Of a stretch of DNA of 64,000 nucleotides, positions 51,348 through 60,910 are shown one piece after another. The notes beneath the pieces are model-generated. The model was given only the letters and a program-made list of their open reading frames with translations, had not been told where the DNA came from and searched no databases. Location: contig CP086683.1 of assembly GCA_030544685.1 (NCBI GenBank), forward strand, positions 4,774,001 to 4,838,000. Reading direction: 5' to 3'. Both the position numbers and the translations under genes were made by a program. This stretch comes from Pseudomonas sp. B21_DOA. GTDB taxonomy: Bacteria; Pseudomonadota; Gammaproteobacteria; Pseudomonadales; Pseudomonadaceae. The first letter of the stretch is position 1. Each line of letters opens with the position of its first letter.

Positions 51348-52660
51348 TTAGCGCTTAGGTAGTTCAATCACCACTTTCAATCCGCCCCACTCGCTTTCTC
51401 CCAGCACCAGCAAGCCACCCCACGTATCGACAATATCGCGCACGATCCCCAATCCCAGCCCATGCCCATGGGTCTGCTCATCCAGCCGCGTGCCACGGCT
51501 GAACACCTGGGTACGCTGCTCTTCGGGAATCCCCGGGCCGTCATCTTCTACGCTCAGGGCAAAGCCGTCAGACCGTTCGATGACACTCAAGCGCACCTCG
51601 GCGTCGGCCCATTTGCAGGCGTTGTCGAGCAGGTTGCCGAGCAGTTCGAGCAAGTCCTCACGGTCCCACGGCAGCTGCAGCCCGGGCGGTGCGACGTAGC
51701 TCAAGGCCAAATGTTCGCCGTGAATCATGTTCAAGGTCGCCAGCAAACCCGGCAGCTCGGCATCACAATCGAACAACGCGCCGGGCAGCGCATCCCCGGA
51801 TAACCGCGCCCGATTGAGTTCACGATTGAGGCGCTGCTGCACCTGCTCCAGTTGTTCCTTGAGAATCCTGCGCAGCTCGGGACGGTCATCGAGCTTGTCG
51901 CTGGAGGCCAGACTCAGCAGCACCGCCAGCGGGGTTTTCAGCGCATGGCCGAGGTTGCCAAGGGCATTGCGCGAACGCTTGAGGCTGTCTTCGGTGTGGG
52001 CGAGCAAATGGTTGATCTGCGCCACCAGCGGCTCCAGCTCTACCGGCACCTGATCGTCGAGTTGTGAACGCTGGCCCTGTTGCAACTGGGCGATCTGTTC
52101 GCGCGCGCGTTCCAGCGGTTTCAGCGCGCGGCGCACAGTCAGGCGTTGCAGGAACAGGATCAACAGCAACGCCGCCAGCCCAAGGCCGAGGCCGATCTGA
52201 CGCATGCGCTGAAAACTGTCGCTGACCGGCGTGTAATCCTGGGCGACGCTGATCGAGATCGACTGACCCAGGCGTCGATAGTCCGAGCGCAATATCAGCA
52301 AGCGTTGCCCGCCCGGGCCCAGTTGCAGGTTGCTGTGCAGCCCCGGGAGGGCAGCAGCGGCAGCTCCTGATCCCACAGCGAGCGCGAACGCCAGTGGCTG
52401 TCGGAGAAATCGATACGAAAGTAGTGCCCGGAAAACGGCCGCTGATAGGCCGGCGACAGATGTCGCTCATCCAGTTGCAAACCTTGTGGGCCGCGCACCA
52501 GCGCCACCAGCAGGCTTTCGCTGTCGTTGCGCAGGCCGGCTTCGAGGTAGCGCTGCAAACCGACTTCGAACAACCACAGGCTGGTTTGCGCCAGTACCAG
52601 ACCGACGACCACCATCACACTGATCAAACCCAGGCTCAAACGGCGCTGGATTGACCTCAT
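51348..52660 (-). CDS. Sensor histidine kinase (one frame break)
   Basis: An inner-membrane kinase of about 437 residues. TM1 is [20 protein letters not shown], then a periplasmic domain containing [18 protein letters not shown]. The break at 52341-52347 (one C short) is followed by [20 protein letters not shown]2 is [14 protein letters not shown], then HAMP. The H box is [14 protein letters not shown], the N box [13 protein letters not shown], and G boxes [12 protein letters not shown] and [12 protein letters not shown]. It overlaps the regulator gene by ATGA. The two PepSY genes upstream suggest that the periplasmic domain responds to an envelope or metal signal. Confidence 0.9.
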
Positions 52661-53325
52661 GAAGCTTGCCCGCCGAACAGGTAACCCTGACCACGACGGG
52701 TTTCGATCACGCTTTTGCCGAGCTTGCGCCGCAGGTGATTGACGTGAACTTCGAGGACATTGGAGTCACGCTCGGTTTCACCGTCGTAGAGGTGTTCGGC
52801 GAGGTGGCTTTTCGAGAGGATCTGTTCGGGGTGCAGCATGAAATAGCGCAGCAGACGGAATTCAGCGGCAGTCAGCTGGATATCGGCGCCGTCGCGAACC
52901 ACGCACTGGCGACCTTCGTCCAGATGCAGGCCGGCGGCTTGCAGGGTCGGCTGGTTGGCCTGGCCCTTGGAGCGGCGCAACAGCGACTGAATGCGCAGAT
53001 ACAGCTCTTCCGGGTGAAACGGTTTGGTCAGGTAATCGTCAGCGCCGGCCTTCAGCCCTTCAATGCGCTCGGCCCAGGAATCACGCGCGGTAAGAATCAG
53101 CACCGGAATCGCCAGACCGGCGGCGCGCCACTGCGCCAACACCTCCAGCCCCGGCACGCCGGGCAGGCCGAGGTCGAGGATGATCAGGTCATAGGGCTCG
53201 CTGCTGCCCTGATATACCGCGTCTCGACCATCGGCCAGCCAATCCACCGCGTAGCCTTGGCGTTGCAGGCCGGCGAGCAATTCGTCGGCCAGCGGTACGT
53301 GGTCTTCCACCAGAAGCAAACGCAT
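52657..53325 (-). CDS. OmpR-family response regulator
   Basis: A 222-residue regulator with a receiver domain ([17 protein letters not shown], phospho-acceptor Asp in [14 protein letters not shown], Lys in [11 protein letters not shown]) and a winged-helix DNA-binding domain ([18 protein letters not shown], then [20 protein letters not shown]). It resembles PmrA/QseB/PhoP. It overlaps the kinase gene downstream and is preceded by two PepSY genes, so all four genes form an operon reading from 53948 to 51348. Confidence 0.93.
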   Translation of the reverse strand: MRLLLVEDHVPLADELLAGLQRQGYAVDWLADGRDAVYQGSSEPYDLIILDLGLPGVPGLEVLAQWRAAGLAIPVLILTARDSWAERIEGLKAGADDYLTKPFHPEELYLRIQSLLRRSKGQANQPTLQAAGLHLDEGRQCVVRDGADIQLTAAEFRLLRYFMLHPEQILSKSHLAEHLYDGETERDSNVLEVHVNHLRRKLGKSVIETRRGQGYLFGGQAS

Positions 53326-53328
53326 CGA

Positions 53329-53640
53329 TCAATCTTCCTTGTCTTTGACTAACTCGCCGGTATCGGCCTTCAGGTGCAGCTCGCGCGCCACGCCTTCGAC
53401 CGTCAGCAATTCAACTTCGTAAATGTACACGTCGTGTTTTTCTTCCAGCTCGACTTCCAGCAGCTTGGCGCCGGGGTAGCGATCCATGGCCTGCTGCAGC
53501 ACTTGCTCCAGCGGCAGGATCACACCCTCGCGACGCAGGGTCAGGGCCTCGTCCTGATCGAGGTCGCGGGCCATGGCCGTACTGCACAACAACACCAGCG
53601 CCAGCGCCGTGAGGCGGGTGGCGCGACTATTCAGCTTCAT
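53329..53640 (-). CDS. PepSY domain exported protein 2
   Basis: A 103-residue protein with a signal peptide (LTALALVLLCSTAMA) and one PepSY domain (DLDQDEALTLRREGVILPLE, then YPGAKLLEVELEEKHDVYIYE). PepSY proteins are periplasmic, and in this operon layout they act with the sensor kinase. ATG at 53640 overlaps the stop of the preceding gene as TAATG. It ends just before the response regulator. Confidence 0.9.
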   Translation of the reverse strand: MKLNSRATRLTALALVLLCSTAMARDLDQDEALTLRREGVILPLEQVLQQAMDRYPGAKLLEVELEEKHDVYIYEVELLTVEGVARELHLKADTGELVKDKED

Positions 53641-53948
53641 TACGTATCCTGATGATCCCTGAGCACTTCACCATCGACGGCGTTCAACTCCAGATCCCAC
53701 TTCAGCCCTTTCGGGTCGCGCAGTTCGATCTGGTAAATGAACTTGCCGTACTCTTCCTCCAGCTCGGTCTCGGTGATTTCCGAACCGGGGTGTTTTTCCA
53801 GCGCGATGGCGTTGAGCTTCTCGAAGGAGACGATAGTACCAGCGTCGCGCAAACGAAGCGCCTCGTCAGGCCCGAGATCGCGCGCCAGCGCAGTGTTGGC
53901 GCCAAGGCCGAGGATCGAGGCAGTGGTCAGGGCAGTCAGGGTTTTCAT
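53640..53948 (-). CDS. PepSY domain exported protein 1
   Basis: A 102-residue paralog of the next protein: signal peptide (LTTASILGLGANTALA), then DLGPDEALRLRDAGTIVSFE and HPGSEITETELEEEYGKFIYQ. First gene of the PepSY-PepSY-regulator-kinase operon. A GGAGA ribosome site is present. The pair resembles the metal- or acid-responsive PepSY units next to PmrAB/QseBC-like systems, but no signal is shown by the sequence. Confidence 0.9.
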   Translation of the reverse strand: MKTLTALTTASILGLGANTALARDLGPDEALRLRDAGTIVSFEKLNAIALEKHPGSEITETELEEEYGKFIYQIELRDPKGLKWDLELNAVDGEVLRDHQDT

Positions 53949-54065
53949 GGGTGTCTCCGAATTCTTATAGGTTGCTTAAGGTGGGCACCATAGCGGGGTC
54001 AACTTAACTGAAACTGAATGGCCATCATTGTGCCCTTTCCGCTGGACCACAGACTGATGGATAAC

Positions 54066-54159
54066 TCTGTGGGAGCGGGCTTGCCCGCGAAGGCGGCGGC
54101 ACAGCTTGCATCGCTGTGACTGAAAGGACGCTATCGCGGGCAAGCCCGCTCCCACAGGG
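54066..54159. repeat. REPIN, GTGGGAGCGGGCTTGCCCGCGAA class
   Basis: Inverted REP cores with the CCCGCG variant, between the PepSY operon and the patatin-like gene. Confidence 0.9.
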
Positions 54160-54207
54160 TTATGCGGTGTGCTTATAATCGCCAGCTTGCTAACGATCGA
54201 GACCGGT

Positions 54208-55287
54208 ATGACCGCCATCCACATCAAGTTCCCCGCCCTCACCCTCAAGGCCGGCCCGCGGGCCATGGCGCGGATTCGTGCGCAGGGATTGCACGCCGCA
54301 GACGTCGGCACGCTGCCCGGTGCGGCCGGTGGGCCAAAGGCGTTGGGGATTCAGGGGCTTGATCTGGCGTTGTTCGGCGAGTGGCTGCCGAGTGCGCCGC
54401 GTGAGCGTTCGCTGATCGGCGCCTCGGTGGGTTCCTGGCGCTTCGCCAGCGCCTGCCTGCCAGACGCCGCCGAAGGCATTCGCCGCCTCGGCCAGCTGTA
54501 CGCCGAGCAGAACTTCAACAAAGGCGTGACCATGGCCGAGATCAGCCAGAGCTCGCAGCGCATGCTCAATGACCTGCTCGACGGCCGCGACGCGAGCATT
54601 CTTGAAAACGCCGAGTACCGTCTGAACATCATGGTGGTGAAAAGCCAGGGCCGTCTCGCCGAAGACCATCGCGGGCGCCTCGGTCTCGCGTTGGGCTCGG
54701 TAATCGCCGACAACCTGCGCGGCCGTGCACGGCTGTCGCGGCACTTCGAACGGCTGATCATCCACGATCCGCGTCTGGCGCCGCCGCTTGATGCCTTGAC
54801 CGATTTCCCCTCGCGCTTCGTTGCGCTCAATACCGGCAACCTGCGCCAGGCGCTGCTCGCTTCAGGATCGATCCCAATGGTCATGGAAGGCGTGCGCGAC
54901 TTGCCCGGCGCCGGCGCAGGTACGTTCCGCGACGGCGGCTTGCTCGACTACCACCTCGACCTGCCCTACAGCGGCGACGGCATCGTGCTCTATCCGCATT
55001 TCACCGATCGGGTGATTCCCGGCTGGTTCGACAAGACCCTGCCCTGGCGCCGCGCTTCGGTGCAGCGTTTGCAGGATGTTCTGCTGGTCGCGCCGTCGAA
55101 GGAATATCTGGCCCGCCTGCCCTACGGCAAACTGCCCGATCGTAATGACTTCAAACGCTTTATGGGCGATGCGCCGAGCCGGCAGAAATACTGGCACGCG
55201 GCGATGGAAGAGAGCCGCCGACTGGGCGATGAATTCCTCGAACTGACGGCCAGCGGTCGCCTCGCCGAGCGCTTGCTGACCCTTTAG
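54208..55287 (+). CDS. Patatin-like phospholipase family protein
   Basis: A 359-residue protein. The patatin nucleophile elbow is GASVG (in [18 protein letters not shown]), and the oxyanion region is [17 protein letters not shown] near residue 40. The catalytic Asp is in [19 protein letters not shown]. It is cytoplasmic, with no signal peptide. Such proteins hydrolyse phospholipids or other acyl esters. It begins at ATG 54208 with GAGACCGGT upstream. It is a single gene, 85 bases before queD. Confidence 0.88.
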   Translation: MTAIHIKFPALTLKAGPRAMARIRAQGLHAADVGTLPGAAGGPKALGIQGLDLALFGEWLPSAPRERSLIGASVGSWRFASACLPDAAEGIRRLGQLYAEQNFNKGVTMAEISQSSQRMLNDLLDGRDASILENAEYRLNIMVVKSQGRLAEDHRGRLGLALGSVIADNLRGRARLSRHFERLIIHDPRLAPPLDALTDFPSRFVALNTGNLRQALLASGSIPMVMEGVRDLPGAGAGTFRDGGLLDYHLDLPYSGDGIVLYPHFTDRVIPGWFDKTLPWRRASVQRLQDVLLVAPSKEYLARLPYGKLPDRNDFKRFMGDAPSRQKYWHAAMEESRRLGDEFLELTASGRLAERLLTL

Positions 55288-55372
55288 TCAGCACGGCCAA
55301 AGACAAGCTGATAAACTCGCCGCCTGCCCGAATCGCTGCGGCGAACGCCATCTGAACAGAGCCGAAAATACT

Positions 55373-55729
55373 GTGGAAATCTTCAAGGAATTTACTTTCG
55401 AATCCGCCCACCGCCTGCCGCACGTCCCGGACGGCCACAAGTGCGGACGCCTGCACGGTCACTCGTTCAAGGTCGCGCTGCACCTGAGCGGCGACCTCGA
55501 TCCGCACACTGGCTGGATTCGCGATTTCTCCGAGATCAAAGCGATTTTCAAGCCGCTGTATGAGCGTCTCGACCACAACTACCTGAACGACATTCCCGGC
55601 CTGGAAAACCCGACCAGCGAAGTGCTGGCCAAATTCATCTGGAATGAAATGAAGCCATTGCTGCCGGAACTCAGCGCGATCCGCATTCATGAGACGTGCA
55701 CCAGCGGCTGCATCTATCGCGGGGAATAA
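55373..55729 (+). CDS. queD: 6-carboxytetrahydropterin synthase
   Basis: A 118-residue enzyme converting dihydroneopterin triphosphate to 6-carboxytetrahydropterin for queuosine and archaeosine synthesis. GTG start at 55373. Zinc ligands His13 (ESAHRLP), His28 and His30 (LHGHSF), and the catalytic Cys24 are all present, as are the [17 protein letters not shown] region and [11 protein letters not shown] at the C terminus. Length fits QueD. It lies downstream of the patatin-like gene and is followed by a terminator and a REP pair. Confidence 0.93.
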   Translation: MEIFKEFTFESAHRLPHVPDGHKCGRLHGHSFKVALHLSGDLDPHTGWIRDFSEIKAIFKPLYERLDHNYLNDIPGLENPTSEVLAKFIWNEMKPLLPELSAIRIHETCTSGCIYRGE

Positions 55730-55748
55730 CGCCTGCCCCTCAAATACC

Positions 55749-55845
55749 TCTGTGGGAGCAAGCCTGCTCGCGAAAGCGGTGGGTCAGCCGACATTGATAT
55801 CGACTGACACGCCCTCTTCGCGAGCAGGCTCGCTCAGTGGGACAG
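55749..55845. repeat. REPIN with a broken right arm
   Basis: The left core is GTGGGAGCAAGCCTGCTCGCG. The right one ends CGCTCAGTGGGAC instead of CGCTCCCAC, probably by a small rearrangement. Confidence 0.8.
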
Positions 55846-55859
55846 CGTTGATCCACAGA

Positions 55860-55883
55860 AACAGCCTTTACGGCTGTTTTTTA
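55860..55883 (+). terminator. Intrinsic terminator after queD
   Basis: AACAGCC and GGCTGTT pair around TTTAC and are followed by a T run. It lies 40 bases before the hydrolase start. Confidence 0.85.
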
Positions 55884-55922
55884 TGCCTATGCTTTCCGTT
55901 CTCCCGCCAAGAGGACAGGCCC

Positions 55923-56735
55923 ATGACGGACTGGCTGCTGGATCAGGTGTTTGATTTCAATGGGCATCAAGTGCGTTATGCCGTGCGCGGTGACGGTCCG
56001 CCGCTGGTGTTCGTGCATGGCACGCCGTTTTCGTCTTACGTGTGGCACCGCATCGCCCTGCACTTTTTCGCCACGCACCGAGTGCACTTTTTCGATCTGC
56101 TCGGTTACGGACAGTCCGCGCAGCCAGACGCCGACGTCTCCCTCGGCGTGCAGAACGAACTCCTGGCGCAACTGCTTGATCACTGGAATCTGCAAACTCC
56201 GGACGTGGTCGCTCATGATTTCGGCGGCGCCACGGTGTTGCGCGCGCACCTGCTCAATGGCAAGGATTACCGCAGCCTGACCCTGATCGACCCGGTCGCC
56301 TTGACGCCGTGGGGTTCGGCATTCGTGCAGCATGTGCGTCAACACGAAGCCGCGTTCAGCGGCTTGCCCGATTACATCCAGCGCGCCATCGTGCCGACCT
56401 ATATTCGCGGCGCGATTCACCGTGACATTGCCGATGATGAACTGGCGCCGTATGTGCGGCCTTGGCTGGGCGATCCGGGGCAAGCGGCGTTCTACCGGCA
56501 GATCGCGCAGATGGACGAGCGCTTTACTCGTGAAGCCGAAAGCCTGTACCCGACGATTCGCTGTCCGGTGCAGATTCTCTGGGGCGAAGAGGATCAGTGG
56601 ATTCCCATCGAACGTGGCCGCGCCTTACAGCAGATGGTTCCCGGAGCGCAATTTCACGCCATCGCCAATGCCGGCCACCTCGTCCAGGAAGACGCACCCG
56701 AAGCCATCGTCGCCGCCCTGCTGCGTTTTCTCTAA
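55923..56735 (+). CDS. Alpha/beta hydrolase
   Basis: A 270-residue hydrolase. The oxyanion segment is FVHGTPFSSYVW, and the nucleophile is expected at VAHDFGGATV (Asp in a DFGG elbow, as in haloalkane and epoxide hydrolases). The acid is in LWGEEDQWIPIERG, and the His is in NAGHLVQEDAPEA. The Asp nucleophile at DFGG distinguishes it from ordinary Ser esterases. AAGAGGA lies 6 bases before ATG. Its substrate is unknown. It is a single gene between REPINs. Confidence 0.85.
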   Translation: MTDWLLDQVFDFNGHQVRYAVRGDGPPLVFVHGTPFSSYVWHRIALHFFATHRVHFFDLLGYGQSAQPDADVSLGVQNELLAQLLDHWNLQTPDVVAHDFGGATVLRAHLLNGKDYRSLTLIDPVALTPWGSAFVQHVRQHEAAFSGLPDYIQRAIVPTYIRGAIHRDIADDELAPYVRPWLGDPGQAAFYRQIAQMDERFTREAESLYPTIRCPVQILWGEEDQWIPIERGRALQQMVPGAQFHAIANAGHLVQEDAPEAIVAALLRFL

Positions 56736-56755
56736 GCCAACAGCATGCCTTTTCC

Positions 56756-56846
56756 TTGTGGGAGCGAGCCTGCTCGCGAAGGCGTCGTATCAATCCATCT
56801 TTCGGTGACTGACACCCCGCATTCGCGAGCAGGCTCGCTCCACAGG
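56756..56846. repeat. REPIN, GTGGGAGCGAGCCTGCTCGCGAA class
   Basis: Inverted REP cores. The right core reads CTCGCTCCACAGG with one C missing, another short-run loss. A partial core (AACAGGCTCGCTCCCTG) follows at 56884. Confidence 0.85.
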
Positions 56847-56982
56847 AGTCCGGCGCCAAGTCTGAATTATCTGCAATGCACATAACAGGCTCGCTCCCTG
56901 ACTGGGCCATGGTGTGTTCGGGTGCACCGTTTTCGCGCCTGACTTCGCCGTGTCGTCTATACATACCCGGCGCGGCGCCGCT

Positions 56983-56999
56983 TGGCACGACCGCTGCAA
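56983..56999 (+). promoter_or_regulatory. Sigma-54-type promoter of codBA
   Basis: TTGGCACGACCGCTGCA carries GG at 56984-56985 and GC at 56996-56997, with exactly ten bases between, the sigma-54 -24/-12 layout. The codB start is 40 bases downstream. An NtrC-like half-site (GGTGCACCGTTTTCGC) lies at 56921-56936. Nitrogen control is inferred. Confidence 0.6.
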
Positions 57000-57036
57000 C
57001 CCTTCTGTGTCTTCCCCTTCCAGCAAGGACTGCCCC

Positions 57037-58307
57037 ATGACGCAGAACGCCTCCGGCAACGATTACCCGCTCAGTGAAGTGCCGATGCACGCGCGCAAAG
57101 GCCTGGCCTCGACGGCGATGGTGTTACTCGGCTTCACGTTTTTCACCGCGACCATGTTTGCCGGCGGCAAGCTGGGGTCGCGTTCGGTTTTGCCGAGATG
57201 ATGGCGGTGATTATCGTCGGCAACCTGCTGCTCGGCCTGTACGCGGCAGGGCTGGGTTACATCGCCTTCAAGAGCGGCCTCAATTCGGTGCTGATGGGCC
57301 GCTTCTGTTTTGGCGAAGTCGGCAGCAAGCTCAGCGACCTGATCCTCGGTTTCACCCAGATCGGCTGGTACGCCTGGGGCACGGCGACGGCAGCGGTGGT
57401 GATCGGCAAGTATTTCAATCTCGATGAAACCACCGTGCTGGTCCTGATGGTGCTGTTCGGTCTGGGTTTCTGCGCTACGGCGTACATCGGTTATCGCGGA
57501 CTGGAGATTCTCTCGTACATCGCGGTGCCGGCGATGCTGTTGCTGCTGATGCTGTCGATGTGGGCAGCGACCGTGAAAGTCGGCGGTTTCGAGGGATTGC
57601 TCAGCGTAGTGCCGAGCGGTTCGCTGGACTGGTCGACAGCGATCACCCTGGTGTTCGGCACCTTCGTCAGCGGCGCGACGCAAGCCACCAACTGGACGCG
57701 ATTTTCGCGCTCGGCAAAGGTGGCGGTGCTGGCCAGCCTGATCGGTTTTTTCATCGGCAACGGCCTGATGGTACTGATCGGCGCGTATGGCGCGATCGTC
57801 TATCAGCAACCGGATGTGGTCGAAGTGCTGCTGTTGCAAGGTTTCGCCATGGCCGCGATGGCCATGCTGCTGCTGAACATCTGGAGCACCCAGGACAACA
57901 CCATCTACAACTTCGCCGTCGCCGGCTGCAACCTGCTGCGGACCGGTCGGCGCAGAACCGTGACCCTCGGTGGCGCGGTGATCGGCACCCTGCTCGCCCT
58001 GCTCGGCATGTACGACATGCTGGTGCCGTATCTGATTCTGCTCGGCACGGTGATTCCGCCGATTGGCGGGGTGATCATGGCTGACTTTTTCTATCGCTGG
58101 CGCGGCCACTATCCGCGTCTGGCCGACGCACGGTTGCCGGCGTTCAACTGGCCGGGGCTCGGGGCCTACGGCATCGGCACCATCGCCGCGTTCAGCTCGC
58201 CCTGGGTCGCGCCGCTGGTAGGCATTGCCGCTGCCGCGCTAACGTATGTCATCGTCACCGGTGTGCTCGGCGCCCGTCGCGTCAGCGCACCACTACAAGA
58301 CCTATAA
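57037..58307 (+). CDS. codB: Cytosine permease (one frame break)
   Basis: About 423 residues of the nucleobase:cation symporter-1 family with twelve hydrophobic segments. After the break at the G4 run 57174-57177 (a fifth G gives KLGVAFGFAEMM), it continues VIIVGNLLLGLYAAGLGYIA, then TQIGWYAWGTATAAVVIGK, and ends ALTYVIVTGVLGAR. Substrate is inferred from the adjacent codA 14 bases downstream. E. coli CodB is 419 residues. It is the first gene of a codBA operon under the sigma-54-like promoter. Confidence 0.9.
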
Positions 58308-58320
58308 AAGGATTCGCCTG

Positions 58321-59556
58321 ATGCACATCATCAACGCCCGCCTGCGCAACCAGGAAGGCCTGCACGAATTGCACCTCGAAGACGGCCTGATCCACAGCAT
58401 CGCCCGTCAGACCGAAGCGCCGACCCTTGGCGCGGATGACCTCGATGCCGGCGGCAATCTGGTGGTGCCGCCCTTCGTCGAACCGCACATCCACCTCGAC
58501 GCCACCCTCACCGCCGGCGAGCCGCGCTGGAACATGAGCGGCACGCTGTTCGAGGGCATCGAATGCTGGGGCGAGCGCAAAGTCACCATCACCGAAGAAG
58601 ACACCAAGACCCGCGCCAAGAAGACCATTCAGGCCCTGGCCGCCCACGGCATTCAGCACGTGCGCACTCACGTCGACGTCACCGACCCGCAACTCACCGC
58701 GCTCAAAGCGATGCTCGAAGTGCGCGAGGAAAGCCGTCACTTGATCGACCTGCAAATCGTCGCGTTCCCGCAGGAAGGCATCGAGTCGTTCCGCAACGGG
58801 CGCGAGCTGATGGAAGAGGCGATCCGCATGGGCGCCGATGTGGTCGGCGGCATTCCGCATTTCGAATACACCCGCGATCAGGGCGTCAGCTCGGTGAAGT
58901 TTCTGATGGACCTGGCGGAGCGCACCGGCTGCCTGGTCGATGTGCACTGCGACGAGACCGACGATCCGCATTCACGCTTCCTTGAAGTGCTCGCCGAAGA
59001 AGCGCGCAGCCGCGACATGGGCGCCCGCGTCACCGCCAGCCACACCACGGCGATGGGTTCATACGACAACGCCTACTGCGCCAAACTGTTCCGCCTGCTC
59101 GGCCATTCCGGAATCAGTTTCGTTTCCTGCCCGACCGAAAGCATTCACTTGCAAGGACGCTTCGACAACTTCCCGAAACGCCGGGGCGTGACCCGCGTCA
59201 ACGAACTGCTCGAAGCCGGCATGAATGTTTGTTTCGGTCAGGACTCGATCGTCGACCCGTGGTACCCGCTGGGCAACGGCAACATCCTGCGTGTGCTCGA
59301 GGCCGGCCTGCACATCTGCCACATGCTCGGCTATCGCAACCTGCAAAGCGCCCTGGACCTGGTCACCGACAACAGCGCCAAGGCCATGCACCTGGGCGAA
59401 CGTTACGGACTGGAACAGGGCCGCCCGGCGAACCTGCTGATTCTCTCAGCGGACAGCGATTACGAAGTGATCCGCAGCCAAGGCCTGCCGCTGTATTCGA
59501 TTCGCGGCGGCAAGGTGCTGATGAAGCGGCAGATGCCGGTGGTGGAGTTCAATTGA
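58321..59556 (+). CDS. codA: Cytosine deaminase
   Basis: A 411-residue amidohydrolase converting cytosine to uracil and ammonia. Metal ligands H56 and H58 are in EPHIHLD. The HCDETDDPHSRF motif supplies another His and the catalytic Glu, TASHTTAMGSYDNAY follows, and Asp is in CFGQDSIVDPWYPLG. The start at 58321 is 14 bases after codB, with AAAAGGA upstream. It completes the operon: uptake, then release of ammonia, consistent with nitrogen control. Confidence 0.95.
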   Translation: MHIINARLRNQEGLHELHLEDGLIHSIARQTEAPTLGADDLDAGGNLVVPPFVEPHIHLDATLTAGEPRWNMSGTLFEGIECWGERKVTITEEDTKTRAKKTIQALAAHGIQHVRTHVDVTDPQLTALKAMLEVREESRHLIDLQIVAFPQEGIESFRNGRELMEEAIRMGADVVGGIPHFEYTRDQGVSSVKFLMDLAERTGCLVDVHCDETDDPHSRFLEVLAEEARSRDMGARVTASHTTAMGSYDNAYCAKLFRLLGHSGISFVSCPTESIHLQGRFDNFPKRRGVTRVNELLEAGMNVCFGQDSIVDPWYPLGNGNILRVLEAGLHICHMLGYRNLQSALDLVTDNSAKAMHLGERYGLEQGRPANLLILSADSDYEVIRSQGLPLYSIRGGKVLMKRQMPVVEFN

Positions 59557-59580
59557 GATTGCGCTGGGGCTGATGGCCTC

Positions 59581-59671
59581 ATCGCTGGCAAGCCAGGCTC
59601 CCACAGGTTTTGTGTTGAGCACATGATCGGGCCCTCACGCAAAACCTGTGGGAGCCTGGCTTGCCAGCGAT
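59581..59671. repeat. Outward-facing REP pair, GGGAGCCTGGCTTGCC variant
   Basis: ATCGCTGGCAAGCCAGGCTC and GGGAGCCTGGCTTGCCAGCG, about 35 bases apart, lie between the convergent codA and DapF-like genes. Confidence 0.85.
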
Positions 59672-59684
59672 GGCGTCGGCCGAA

Positions 59685-60664
59685 TCAACCCGCCAACCGC
59701 GCCGTGCCAAACAATCTGACGCGCAGCAACTCCCCTTCCGAAACCTCAAGCAAAACCGGTGCGGTGCCGCCGGGCATGACCACCCGCACTTCCCCCGCCT
59801 CGACCCAACCCACCCGCCACGCTGCACACGCGACCGCACTGGCGCTGGTGCCGGAAGACGCGGTTGGACCTTCGCCACGCTCGAATACCCGCGCAGCGAT
59901 TTTCTGCGGCGACGCCAGCGCGGCCCATTGCAGATTGACGCCCGCCGGGCACGGATTGCCGGCACCGGTGGGCATGGCATAGGCAATTGCCGTCAGCCGT
60001 TCGTTCAGGGGCGATTCACCCATCTGTTCGTTGCTCGGCAAAGCGCTTGCATCGCTGAGCAGCGTTACACAGTGCGGATTGCCGATACGGACGAATTGGC
60101 TGTGGGTCCAAGTGGGATCGAGCTGTGCCAGGGGCTGGACATGGCTGACGTCGCGATTGTTGAACTGAGCGCTCTGAACGGCCTGCGCCCCACAGCCTCC
60201 GGGCCAAATGTGGGCTGGCCGAGGTCGAGCCAGAAACCGCGCACGCCCTCGACTTCGGCCGGTTTTACCGAGGTTTCCAGCGCTTCGCCCTTGTCATGAT
60301 GCACGCACAGCATGGCGCCCTGCTCCGGCAGCAAGCCTTGCTCGGTCAATGCCTGAGAAAAAATCGTCAGGCCGTTGCCACTGCGTTCGGCGAGGCTGCC
60401 GTCGGTGTTGACGATCAGCACATCGAACGGCGCCGCTGTCTGGAATGGGCCGATCAGCAGGCCATCGCTGCGGTGAGGTTTACTGTTGGCCGGGCGTTGG
60501 CCTTCGGGCCAGTGGCAGCACAAAGCGATGGCGGCCTCGCTCCATTGCTGCCCAGAGGCGGCGCACTCGGTGGCGCTTGTCGGCAAAGCGATTCCGGCCT
60601 CGCGCAAGTCTTGAGGTGAGACCACGGCGTAGATATTGCCGCGTGCGTCGTAGAAGCTCGTCAT
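59685..60664 (-). CDS. DapF-fold protein lacking both catalytic cysteines (one frame break)
   Basis: A protein of about 326 residues with two DapF-like halves. The usual GN motif region is NTDGSLAERSGNGLTIFSQ, with Ser95 where the first catalytic Cys belongs. The second is FERGEGPTASSGTSASAVA, with Ser near 271 for the second Cys. Flanking residues (GNPHCVTLL, YAMPTGAGNP) keep the fold. The frame breaks at the C4 run 60188-60191, restored by one base as VGAQAVQSAQFNN. Without the two cysteines it should not be a standard racemase. Its role is unknown. Confidence 0.75.
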
Positions 60665-60718
60665 TGCCGACCGTTTACCTTCGTATGGATGAACGCCACT
60701 CTAATGATTAATACACAC

Positions 60719-60812
60719 CCTGTGGAAGCGGGTTTGCTCGCAAAGGCGGTGTGCCAGTCAAAAATTCCTGGCCTGACATACCGCCTTCGCGAGCAAGCCC
60801 GCTCCCACAGGG
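60719..60812. repeat. REPIN, degraded left arm
   Basis: The left core is TGTGGAAGCGGGTTTGCTCGC with changes, and the right is GCGAGCAAGCCCGCTCCCAC. It lies between the divergent DapF-like and MFS genes. Confidence 0.85.
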
Positions 60813-60910
60813 TAGGATGTCCACCGTTATGCCCCGAAAGGCCTGAGATCGAACCTCAACGCCGTCAGAATGTCACTCGGGATGCAGTTGTTTTTTTACC
60901 AAGGATCGAT

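Noticed and set aside
59685..60664. Diaminopimelate epimerase (dapF)
   Set aside because: Both catalytic Cys are Ser, the protein is about 50 residues longer than DapF, and it is not next to lysine-synthesis genes.
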